A stretch of 12,922 nucleotides of DNA from positions 1 to 12,922 of the forward strand of contig JBJYWI010000257.1 of assembly GCA_046259385.1 (NCBI GenBank), in the 5' to 3' direction. How positions within the stretch are numbered: the stretch's first letter is position 1; each line of letters starts with the position of its first letter. Shown here piece after piece: positions 7,153-12,922 of the stretch. The notes beneath the pieces are model-generated. The model ran no database searches, had not been told where the DNA came from, and saw only the letters and a list, made by a program, of their open reading frames with translations. The stretch is from CAVWDI01 sp046259385. Its GTDB lineage: Bacteria > Chloroflexota > Anaerolineae > Anaerolineales > UBA4823. The position numbers were made by a program, and so were the translations under genes.

Positions 7153-8514
7153 ATGAAGGTTTTATTGATTACTAGCTTTTTCCCGCCTGAACATAATGCA
7201 GGGACGGAAAAACGAACGCTGGGTTATGCTACAGAACTTCTGAAATTAGGCCATAATGTTCAGGTTCTGTGTGCAGGCGAGTGGGAGGTCGGTAAAAGCA
7301 ATTGGAACGGGTTTGTCGATGAAACCTTTCAAAATATATCCGTGAGACGGATCAATTTAAACTGGAAAAAGGGACCAAATCCAAATCAATATCTATATAG
7401 CAATCCAACCGTCGAAGATAACTTATACGAATGGTTATCGAAATGGAAACCGGATGTTGTTCATATAACTTCTTGCTTAACGCTTTCCGCAAGTGTCATC
7501 CGGGCAGTGAAAAATCGTAATATACCCTTGGTTTTAACATTGACCGATTTTTGGTTTATTTGCCCAAGACTCAATTTGCTTCACGCTGATGGAACTTTAT
7601 GTTATGGGCAAACAACGACTGAAGAATGCCTGGAATGCCTTTTACAAAACTCTTCTCTGTATAATCGCGTTTCTAAATTAGTACCTAAGAAAATATCTAC
7701 ACCTATTTTGATTTCGGCAAGTCAACAGCCTGAACTGAACCGCCTTCGCGGTTTGCGAGGAGTGGCTCTAGATTTCGAAGATCGACGTTCTTTCTTGAGT
7801 GAGATGATCAATCTTGTTGATCGAGTCACAGCCCCTGCGACATGGTTGCGTGATGTGCTTGTTAATAGCGGTTATTTTAAAGAAATCGAAGTCATTCATA
7901 GCGGGCATGATCTTTCTTGGCTCGGGAACGAAATAGAGACCCCCTCACCAAATCGAAAGCGCTTTGGGTATATCGGTCAAATCATTCCAAGCAAAGGAGT
8001 CGATATTCTGATTGATGCTTTCGCCGGCTTAAATCAAAAGGGTCACGAATTATATCTTTATGGGTCTCCGGCTGCCGGATCAGACGATTATTTCCATGAA
8101 TTGGAGAATTTAACCAAGCGTGTGAATGAGGTTAAATTTCTTGGAGCATTCCCCCATGAAAATTTAGGGGAGGTGTTGTCCGAGATTGATGTATTGGTTG
8201 TCCCATCTATATGGCATGAAAACAACCCGCGGGTAATTCAGGAAGCTTTCGCCAGCAAAACTCCTGTTATAGCTTCAGATGTAGGGGGCATCGTTGAGTT
8301 TGTAAAGCATGATGTTAATGGTTTGCTATTTAAAAGAGGAAATTCTGAAGAATTAGCAAGACAAATGCGACGAATTCTCGAAGAACCGGGTTTACTTGAA
8401 CAATTAGTCAATGGGATTCAGCCCGTTAAAACGATCCAACAAGAAGTTGAAGAGTTTGAGGAAATATATACTGAATTGATTCAACAAGAGATTGAAATTG
8501 ATTTATTAAATTAG
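7153..8514 (+). CDS. Glycosyltransferase family 4 with cysteine tetrad
   Basis: A 453-residue GT-B glycosyltransferase. The N terminus reads M-K-V-L-L-I-T-S-F-F-P-P with a following A-G-T-E-K-R-T acceptor loop. A D-F-W-F-I-C-P-R block near 132-139 opens an insert carrying C137, C150, C159 and C162 (C-x12-C-x8-C-x2-C), which recurs in a GT4 subset and could bind a metal. The C-terminal half has F-G-Y-I-G-Q-I-I-P-S-K-G-V-D, then V-V-P-S-I-W-H-E-N-N-P and the E356-x7-E364 motif, then the donor-site V-I-A-S-D-V-G-G. The length exceeds a plain GT4 because of the insert and a loop around 175-205. The start is the first ATG in frame, with AGG six bases upstream at 7144-7146. Gaps of 74 bp before and 72 bp after leave room for internal promoters, but I see none that is convincing. 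Confidence 0.92.
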   Translation: MKVLLITSFFPPEHNAGTEKRTLGYATELLKLGHNVQVLCAGEWEVGKSNWNGFVDETFQNISVRRINLNWKKGPNPNQYLYSNPTVEDNLYEWLSKWKPDVVHITSCLTLSASVIRAVKNRNIPLVLTLTDFWFICPRLNLLHADGTLCYGQTTTEECLECLLQNSSLYNRVSKLVPKKISTPILISASQQPELNRLRGLRGVALDFEDRRSFLSEMINLVDRVTAPATWLRDVLVNSGYFKEIEVIHSGHDLSWLGNEIETPSPNRKRFGYIGQIIPSKGVDILIDAFAGLNQKGHELYLYGSPAAGSDDYFHELENLTKRVNEVKFLGAFPHENLGEVLSEIDVLVVPSIWHENNPRVIQEAFASKTPVIASDVGGIVEFVKHDVNGLLFKRGNSEELARQMRRILEEPGLLEQLVNGIQPVKTIQQEVEEFEEIYTELIQQEIEIDLLN

Positions 8515-8574
8515 GTTATGCAAAACCAATTCCTTAAGGATTAAAGAAAGTACTATCAGTAAACTTGGGAGAAT

Positions 8575-8580
8575 AAGGGG
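8575..8580 (+). promoter_or_regulatory. Strong ribosome binding site of the epimerase gene
   Basis: AAGGGG ends 6 nt before the ATG at 8587. It is among the clearest Shine-Dalgarno matches in the window, and contrasts with the weak sites in front of most of the glycosyltransferase genes. Confidence 0.55.
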
Positions 8581-8586
8581 TTAATA

Positions 8587-9615
8587 ATGGAACGAATTCT
8601 TGTTACAGGTGGTGCGGGTTTTATTGGCTCGCATGTTGCTGAAGAACTTCAGAGATTGGGATATTATGTCGTCGTTTTAGACGACTTAAGCGGTGGTTTC
8701 GTTGATAATATGGTCGATGGTATTAAGTTTGTAGAGGGTAGTGTTACAGACGTCGATCTAGTCAATAGCCTTTTTGAGCAAGAACATTTTGACTACGTCT
8801 TTCACCTGGCGGCTTATGCTGCTGAAGGATTAAGTCATTTCATCAAACGCTTCAATTACACGAATAACCTGATCGGCAGTGTTAATTTGATTAATGCTTC
8901 AATCAATACTGATGTAAAGTGCTTTGTTTTTACTTCCTCAATTGCTGTTTATGGTACCAGCCCTGAACTGCCAATGACTGAAGAAACCCAGCCATTTCCA
9001 GAAGATTCTTATGGCATCGCTAAATTTGCCGTGGAGCAGGAATTAGCGGCAAGCAAAGAGATGTTCGATCTTGATTACATAATTTTTCGTCCGCACAATG
9101 TTTATGGCGAAAGGCAGAACATTGGGGATAAGTACCGCAATGTTGTTGGTATCTTTATGAATCAGATTTTACAAGGACGGCCGATGACGGTGTTCGGTGA
9201 TGGAATGCAAACCCGCGCCTTTAGTTATATTGGAGATGTTGCACCAATTTTGGCTAAATCGATAAGCATGCCTTCAGCATATAACCAGGTTTTTAATATT
9301 GGAGCGGATCGGCCGTACAGCGTCAACGAACTGGCGGAGAATGTGGCCGAAGCAATGGGTGTTCCCCCTGAAATCGTTCACCTTCCGGCGCGTAATGAGG
9401 TTCAACACGCCTACTCTTCCCATGAGAAAATCCAACGCATTTTTGGAGAACCGGATCTCTATTCCCTGGTAGACGGCCTGGCTCGAATGGCCCAATGGGT
9501 CAAGCAGCATGGTGCTCGTTCAAGCCAGGAATTTGATGGCATCGAGGTAACCAAAAATTTTCCTAAAGCCTGGTTATCGCAAGATTATAAAGCCCTTACA
9601 TCAGCTGCCCAATAA
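8587..9615 (+). CDS. NAD-dependent sugar-nucleotide epimerase/dehydratase (extended SDR, GalE-like)
   Basis: A cytoplasmic extended short-chain dehydrogenase/reductase of 342 residues, the normal length for the family. The Rossmann motif T-G-G-A-G-F-I-G-S is at 7-15 (G8-x-x-G11-x-x-G14), an acidic D32-D33 after the second strand favours NAD(H), H-L-A-A is at 73-76, and T-S-S at 116-118 precedes V-Y-G. The catalytic pair is Y142 and K146 in S-Y-G-I-A-K. R-P-H-N-V-Y-G and later G-D-G-M-Q-T-R-A-F-S-Y-I-G-D-V are the substrate-domain signatures. It most likely converts a UDP-hexose or UDP-hexuronate, for example by 4-epimerisation, to feed the neighbouring glycosyltransferases. An A-A-E-G-L-S-H-F segment at 78-85 marks a subgroup that is not classical GalE, so the exact substrate is uncertain and I assign no symbol. 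Confidence 0.93.
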   Translation: MERILVTGGAGFIGSHVAEELQRLGYYVVVLDDLSGGFVDNMVDGIKFVEGSVTDVDLVNSLFEQEHFDYVFHLAAYAAEGLSHFIKRFNYTNNLIGSVNLINASINTDVKCFVFTSSIAVYGTSPELPMTEETQPFPEDSYGIAKFAVEQELAASKEMFDLDYIIFRPHNVYGERQNIGDKYRNVVGIFMNQILQGRPMTVFGDGMQTRAFSYIGDVAPILAKSISMPSAYNQVFNIGADRPYSVNELAENVAEAMGVPPEIVHLPARNEVQHAYSSHEKIQRIFGEPDLYSLVDGLARMAQWVKQHGARSSQEFDGIEVTKNFPKAWLSQDYKALTSAAQ

Positions 9616-9633
9616 CAGCCAAATTCAGTTTAT

Positions 9634-9639
9634 AGAAGG
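9634..9639 (+). promoter_or_regulatory. Ribosome binding site supporting a TTG start
   Basis: AGAAGG lies 10 nt before the TTG at 9650. No in-frame ATG or GTG lies nearby that would keep the conserved first beta strand, so this site supports the rare TTG start. Confidence 0.5.
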
Positions 9640-9649
9640 CGAAGCTAAC

Positions 9650-10558
9650 TTGTCACAACCGCTCGTTTATACAGTTATTCTAAACACAAACCGGCGTGAT
9701 GATACATTGGAGTGCATTGCTTCATTGAACGATAATTCGTATGAACGCAATACAATCCTTGTGTTAGATAACCAATCCTCCGATGGGTCCGTAGAAGCAA
9801 TTCAAGCGAGATTCCCGCAGGTGAAGATCATCGATCTTGAGACAAACCGCGGTTATGCCGGTAATAATAATGTCGGCATTGCTTATGCGCTTGATCAAGG
9901 AGCAGATTGGATTTTTGTCCTCAATGAAGATACCGTTTTAGCACCGGATAGTCTGGAAATGCTTGTGAAAGCTGGTGAAAGCGATCCTGAAATCGGAATT
10001 GTTGGACCCATGGTTTATCATTATCATACGCCAGACGTGATCCAATCGGCTGGAGGGGTGTTGGGACCCTACTGGGATTCGATTCACCTGGGAAGGGACC
10101 AAAAAGATCGTGGACAATATTCAGAAATCCATGAGGTAGAATGGATTTCCGGTTGTGCCATCCTTTTACGTCGCGAGGCGATTTTACAGGCAGGTTCGAT
10201 TGATGAACGTTTCTTTTATTTTTGGGAAGAGACCGAATGGTGTATAAGGATTCGACGGGCAAACTGGAAAATTATCAATGTTCCACAAGCGAAACTTTGG
10301 CACAAAGGCGTTACGGTTGATCATAAACCCAAACCAACTGTCACTTACTACGCAACAAGAAACCACTTGCTTACCCTGGCAAAACATCATGCACCTTTTA
10401 GGGTTTGGGCTAGCGCCTGGGTTCAACTTCTTCGTACTTTAACGAGTTGGACAATTAAACCCAGATGGCGGAATATGCACGAGCATCGCGACGCTATGTG
10501 GTATGGTATAGTGGATTTTCTACATGGACGTTGGGGCCAAATGCCTAATCGTTCCTGA
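9650..10558 (+). CDS. Glycosyltransferase family 2, rhamnosyltransferase-like (WbbL-type subgroup)
   Basis: A 302-residue inverting glycosyltransferase of the subgroup that includes dTDP-rhamnosyltransferases and galactofuranosyltransferases. It reads V-I-L-N-T-N-R-R-D-D at 9-18, V-L-D-N-Q-S-S-D-G-S at 38-47, N-R-G-Y-A-G-N-N-N at 66-74, and L-N-E-D-T at 91-95, where Glu takes the place of the more usual Asn or Pro before the metal-binding Asp. It then has W-I-S-G-C-A-I-L-L-R-R and the block F-Y-F-W-E-E-T-E-W, a variant of the F-x-E-D-x-D motif with Glu for Asp. The TTG start is supported by AGAAGG at 9634-9639 ten bases upstream, and because the domain starts immediately. It follows the epimerase by 34 bp, and the next gene begins 9 bp after its stop, so these genes are surely co-transcribed. 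The donor sugar is an inference from family only. Confidence 0.92.
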   Translation: MSQPLVYTVILNTNRRDDTLECIASLNDNSYERNTILVLDNQSSDGSVEAIQARFPQVKIIDLETNRGYAGNNNVGIAYALDQGADWIFVLNEDTVLAPDSLEMLVKAGESDPEIGIVGPMVYHYHTPDVIQSAGGVLGPYWDSIHLGRDQKDRGQYSEIHEVEWISGCAILLRREAILQAGSIDERFFYFWEETEWCIRIRRANWKIINVPQAKLWHKGVTVDHKPKPTVTYYATRNHLLTLAKHHAPFRVWASAWVQLLRTLTSWTIKPRWRNMHEHRDAMWYGIVDFLHGRWGQMPNRS

Positions 10559-10567
10559 GAAATCAAA

Positions 10568-11773
10568 ATGCGGATTCTTTTCTTATCACGATGGTATCCA
10601 TATCCTGTTGATAATGGATCAAAAATAAGAATATGGAATATTTTGCATGGCTTAAGCAAAAAGCATGATGTAACGTTGCTAAGTTTTGTTGATTCAGATA
10701 GCTCTAACTTAGGGGAATCTAAACTCCTCGAAATCTGCGAAGACGTTCAGGTTATCCCTTGGAGAGAATATAATCCTGGGAGTTGGAAAGCGTTAATAGG
10801 GTGGTTTAGTAGAAAACCACGTTCCTTGGTTGATACTTATTCCTTCCAGATGCAGTCTTTGATTGAGCAATATCTATCGTCAAGTATCTACGACATTGTC
10901 ATTGTCTCGGAATGGGAGATGGCCGGTTATAGTTCCAGCTTCTGTGACAAGCCGGCTATATTTGAAGATGTTGAGCTTGGCGTTATCCATGGGCGGTATA
11001 TGGAAGCGGCTTCTTATTTGGCTCGACTACGTCTAGGATTAACATGGTACAAGCAGCACCACTATCTTTCACAGATACTTCATGATTTTGAGGCTTGCAC
11101 TGTTCCTTCGTTTAATGAACGTAATTTGTTCAAGAGTGTAATTCCTGGCTACGAAAATGTCTCTGTCATACCTAATTGTATCAATATGGCGGATTACGAA
11201 TCTGACCATATAGATGTTGAACCGAACAGCCTGATTTTTACAGGATCCTTTCGTTATGCCGTCAATTATTCGGCAATGGTTTGGTTTCTAAAGAAAATCT
11301 ATCCGATTATCCAATCGGAAGTACCAGAAGTAAATTTGAAGATTACGGGTGACCATGCAGGTCGAGAACTGCCACCATCAACAGATGTTGTTTTGACAGG
11401 ATTCGTGCCAGACATTCATCAATATATTGCTTCTTCTTGCGTTAGCGTTGTGCCACTTTTAAACGGAGGTGGAACTCGCCTCAAAATATTAGAGGCCATG
11501 GCCTTGAAAACGCCGGTCGTAACAACTAGTAAGGGCGCTGAAGGTCTTGATGTTGAACATGGGAAGCATATTTTGATAGCCGATAGTCCCGAAGATTTTG
11601 CGAATTGCGTCATTCAACTGCTACAGAATCCTGAATTGAGAGCACGTCTTGCAGAAAATGCGTACCAATTGGTGAGCGAGTTTTATGATTGGGAAACCGT
11701 TATGCCTCATTTTCTGCAATTAATTGAAGATACAGCGTTTGCTTCCAAAAGCCCAATAAGCACGGATAGTTGA
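10568..11773 (+). CDS. Glycosyltransferase family 4 (GT-B), EpsH/PEP-CTERM-locus-type sugar transferase
   Basis: A 401-residue GT-B glycosyltransferase. It begins M-R-I-L-F-L-S-R-W-Y-P-Y-P and contains the acceptor-loop D-N-G-S-K-I-R, both typical of the sugar transferases first noted in exosortase-linked exopolysaccharide loci. The mid-region has a Y-K-Q-H-H-Y block and V-S-V-I-P-N-C-I-N, the domain junction. The donor half carries I-F-T-G-S-F-R-Y, V-V-L-T-G-F-V-P-D and V-P-L-L-N-G-G-G-T-R-L-K-I-L-E309-A-M-A. Only the second Glu of the E-x7-E motif is present, the first position being Gly, which is normal in this subgroup. The resemblance does not show that an exosortase system is present; none is visible. 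The ATG start is 9 bp after the previous stop without an evident ribosome binding site, consistent with translational coupling. Confidence 0.92.
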   Translation: MRILFLSRWYPYPVDNGSKIRIWNILHGLSKKHDVTLLSFVDSDSSNLGESKLLEICEDVQVIPWREYNPGSWKALIGWFSRKPRSLVDTYSFQMQSLIEQYLSSSIYDIVIVSEWEMAGYSSSFCDKPAIFEDVELGVIHGRYMEAASYLARLRLGLTWYKQHHYLSQILHDFEACTVPSFNERNLFKSVIPGYENVSVIPNCINMADYESDHIDVEPNSLIFTGSFRYAVNYSAMVWFLKKIYPIIQSEVPEVNLKITGDHAGRELPPSTDVVLTGFVPDIHQYIASSCVSVVPLLNGGGTRLKILEAMALKTPVVTTSKGAEGLDVEHGKHILIADSPEDFANCVIQLLQNPELRARLAENAYQLVSEFYDWETVMPHFLQLIEDTAFASKSPISTDS

Positions 11774-11817
11774 AATGACCCATCCAATATTTTGCAGACG
11801 CAATATTTGACATTCTA

Positions 11818-12922
11818 ATGGCAACAAATCAATTTTCAACAAAATCAACACCTGAGTGGATCCAGCAGAAGGGTTCTAAGTTTCTGAAAATTGCTCTGGT
11901 ATTAGGCGCTATTCTGATAAGTATTTTAGTGCCCATGATGTTTTCTGAGACTCTCCTTTTTCTGATGATTTTAATGTTTGTGGCAGCAGTCGGGGTTTGG
12001 CTCTTCCTTCGTTGGCCGGCGCTAGGAATTCTAATCTTAATACTCACGGCGCTTTTTTCCCCATCTCCCCGCTTACCTGGCGGTCTTAATGTAACTATCT
12101 TGCTGCTTATTGCCTTGATTGGTCTCTGGCTGATGACCATGATTGTGAACAAGCATGTTACATTGATGAAATCACGGCCGATACGGCCGTTGCTAGCCTT
12201 GATCCTCATAGCTGTTATCTCTTTTGCGTTTGGGCAGCTGGGTTGGTTCGGTTATTCACCAACCGCACCTTTAGATGCTCAAATTGGTGGGCTCCTCATC
12301 TTTGTTCTTTCAGTTGGGGCTTTTCTTATTTCAGCTCACCAGACGAACCTTCGGTGGCTTCAGGTACTGACCTATGTTTTCATCGGTTTGGGCGCTATTT
12401 TTATTTTGGGTTGGTTAATCCCGCCAATAGGGTCAACTATTGGGAACCTTTATCAGCGAGCCCCAGTTTCAAACAGTATGTTTTGGACATGGCTCGTAGC
12501 GCTGACTCTTGGGCAGGCACTGTTTAATAACAAACTGCATTTTGGCTGGCGCATTGTACTCTTCCTAATTCTGGCAATGACGATGTTTGTGGCCTATTTC
12601 TTAAATAGCGGTTGGAAAGCCGGTTACCTACCCCCGTTAGTTGCCATTGCCGCTGTTATTAGCGCGCGATCCTGGCGTGTTGGTCTGGCAATGGCTTTGT
12701 TAAGTATATTTCCGGCGATCTTTCTATACTCCAACGCCGTTGGTACTGATGAGTACAGCTATTCAACTCGAGTGGATGCCTTTTTGATTATGTTAGAGAT
12801 AATCAAAGTAAGCCCTATTATTGGATTGGGTCCGGCTAACTACTATTATTACACGCACTTCTTCCCCATTCGCGGCTATTTCATTCAATTTAATTCACAT
12901 AATCAATATCTTGATTTAGCGG
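11818..12922 (+). CDS. O-antigen polymerase/ligase-like polytopic membrane protein (Wzy/WaaL superfamily), 3' truncated
   Basis: An open frame of 368 residues that runs off the right edge without a stop. After a polar N terminus (1-21) it shows about ten hydrophobic segments, near residues 24-40, 45-64, 67-80, 92-110, 123-140, 156-172, 182-200, 220-236, 244-262 and 270-303. The end carries the signature of the Wzy_C/O-antigen ligase family: G336-L-G-P-A-N-Y, then, after an aromatic stretch, N-S-H-N-Q-Y-L-D at 359-366, with an Arg (R318) in the preceding extracytoplasmic loop. Such proteins join undecaprenyl-linked glycans to each other (Wzy) or to an acceptor (WaaL). Sequence alone does not decide which. 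The ATG is the first possible start after an in-frame TGA at 11776-11778. No clear ribosome binding site precedes it. The gap after the GT4 gene is 44 bp. Confidence 0.88.
   Translation, partial: MATNQFSTKSTPEWIQQKGSKFLKIALVLGAILISILVPMMFSETLLFLMILMFVAAVGVWLFLRWPALGILILILTALFSPSPRLPGGLNVTILLLIALIGLWLMTMIVNKHVTLMKSRPIRPLLALILIAVISFAFGQLGWFGYSPTAPLDAQIGGLLIFVLSVGAFLISAHQTNLRWLQVLTYVFIGLGAIFILGWLIPPIGSTIGNLYQRAPVSNSMFWTWLVALTLGQALFNNKLHFGWRIVLFLILAMTMFVAYFLNSGWKAGYLPPLVAIAAVISARSWRVGLAMALLSIFPAIFLYSNAVGTDEYSYSTRVDAFLIMLEIIKVSPIIGLGPANYYYYTHFFPIRGYFIQFNSHNQYLDLA
12174..12190. repeat. 7-bp inverted repeat with 3-nt loop inside the polymerase gene
   Basis: ACGGCCG (12174-12180) and CGGCCGT (12184-12190) flank ATA. 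The repeat encodes R-P-I-R-P in a short cytoplasmic or extracytoplasmic loop of the polymerase, so codon repetition (CGG CCG twice) may explain it fully. Confidence 0.5.

Noticed and set aside
7738..7753. Hairpin AACCGC / GCGGTT with a CTTC loop
   Set aside because: A 6-bp stem inside the GT4 coding frame with no following T-run is not evidence of a regulatory element.
8531..8540. Perfect 10-bp palindrome TCCTTAAGGA upstream of the epimerase gene
   Set aside because: A self-complementary 10-mer is expected about once per kilobase by chance, and it does not extend or recur nearby.
9921..10262. 113-codon open frame on the minus strand
   Set aside because: It is the antisense shadow of the GT2 at 9650-10558, whose motifs are conserved in the forward frame.
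10568..11773. Exosortase/PEP-CTERM system suggested by the GT4 subgroup
   Set aside because: Only the glycosyltransferase resembles genes from such loci; no exosortase or PEP-CTERM sorting signal is visible in the window.
11829..12209. 126-codon open frame on the minus strand
   Set aside because: It lies wholly inside the polymerase gene, whose forward frame has clear membrane helices and the family signature. The reverse translation has no recognisable domain and no ribosome binding site.
12243..12527. 94-codon forward frame
   Set aside because: It is an out-of-frame shadow of the polymerase gene, which continues in the frame set by the ATG at 11818.

Overview
This window is the interior of a cell-surface polysaccharide (exopolysaccharide, capsule or O-antigen type) biosynthesis locus. 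All eleven genes lie on the + strand and are tightly packed, and both ends of the locus are cut by the window. By eye the G+C content is in the mid-40s percent. The gene mix, the GT2 enzymes with long helical tails, and the style of the AAEGLSHF-type epimerase and of the membrane polymerase remind me of Chloroflexota (Anaerolineae-like) genomes. That is an impression from protein style only, with no marker gene to support it.

Layout. 3-335: C-terminal end of an ABC-2 polysaccharide export permease (Wzm/TagG type). 350-4089: three glycosyltransferases (GT2, GT4, GT4). 4090-4249: the only sizeable gap (160 bp), holding a 17-bp tandem repeat, a weak promoter candidate and a purine-rich ribosome binding site. 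4250-5935: a membrane-anchored right-handed beta-helix protein with an acidic, disordered stalk. 5954-8514: GT2 then GT4, the latter with a cysteine tetrad. 8587-9615: a GalE-like NAD-dependent sugar-nucleotide epimerase/dehydratase. 9650-11773: a rhamnosyltransferase-like GT2 then a GT4. 11818-12922: the first 368 residues of a polytopic O-antigen polymerase/ligase (Wzy/WaaL-like) protein that runs off the right edge.

How they would work together (inference). The epimerase supplies a nucleotide sugar. The seven glycosyltransferases build an oligosaccharide or repeat unit on a lipid carrier at the cytoplasmic face. The ABC transporter exports lipid-linked glycan. The polymerase/ligase-like protein joins glycans on the outer face. 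The anchored beta-helix protein may cut, epimerise or hold the exported polymer. The ATPase partner of the permease, an initiating phosphoglycosyltransferase and a Wzx flippase are not in the window.

I saw no RNA gene, CRISPR array, insertion sequence or frameshifted gene. The points most worth a second look are the co-occurrence of an ABC exporter with a Wzy/WaaL-like protein, the anchored beta-helix protein, the repeat in front of it, the cysteine tetrad in one GT4, the helical tails on two GT2 enzymes, and a perfect 10-bp inverted repeat inside the first GT2. I do not see convincing evidence of a wholly new type of system.
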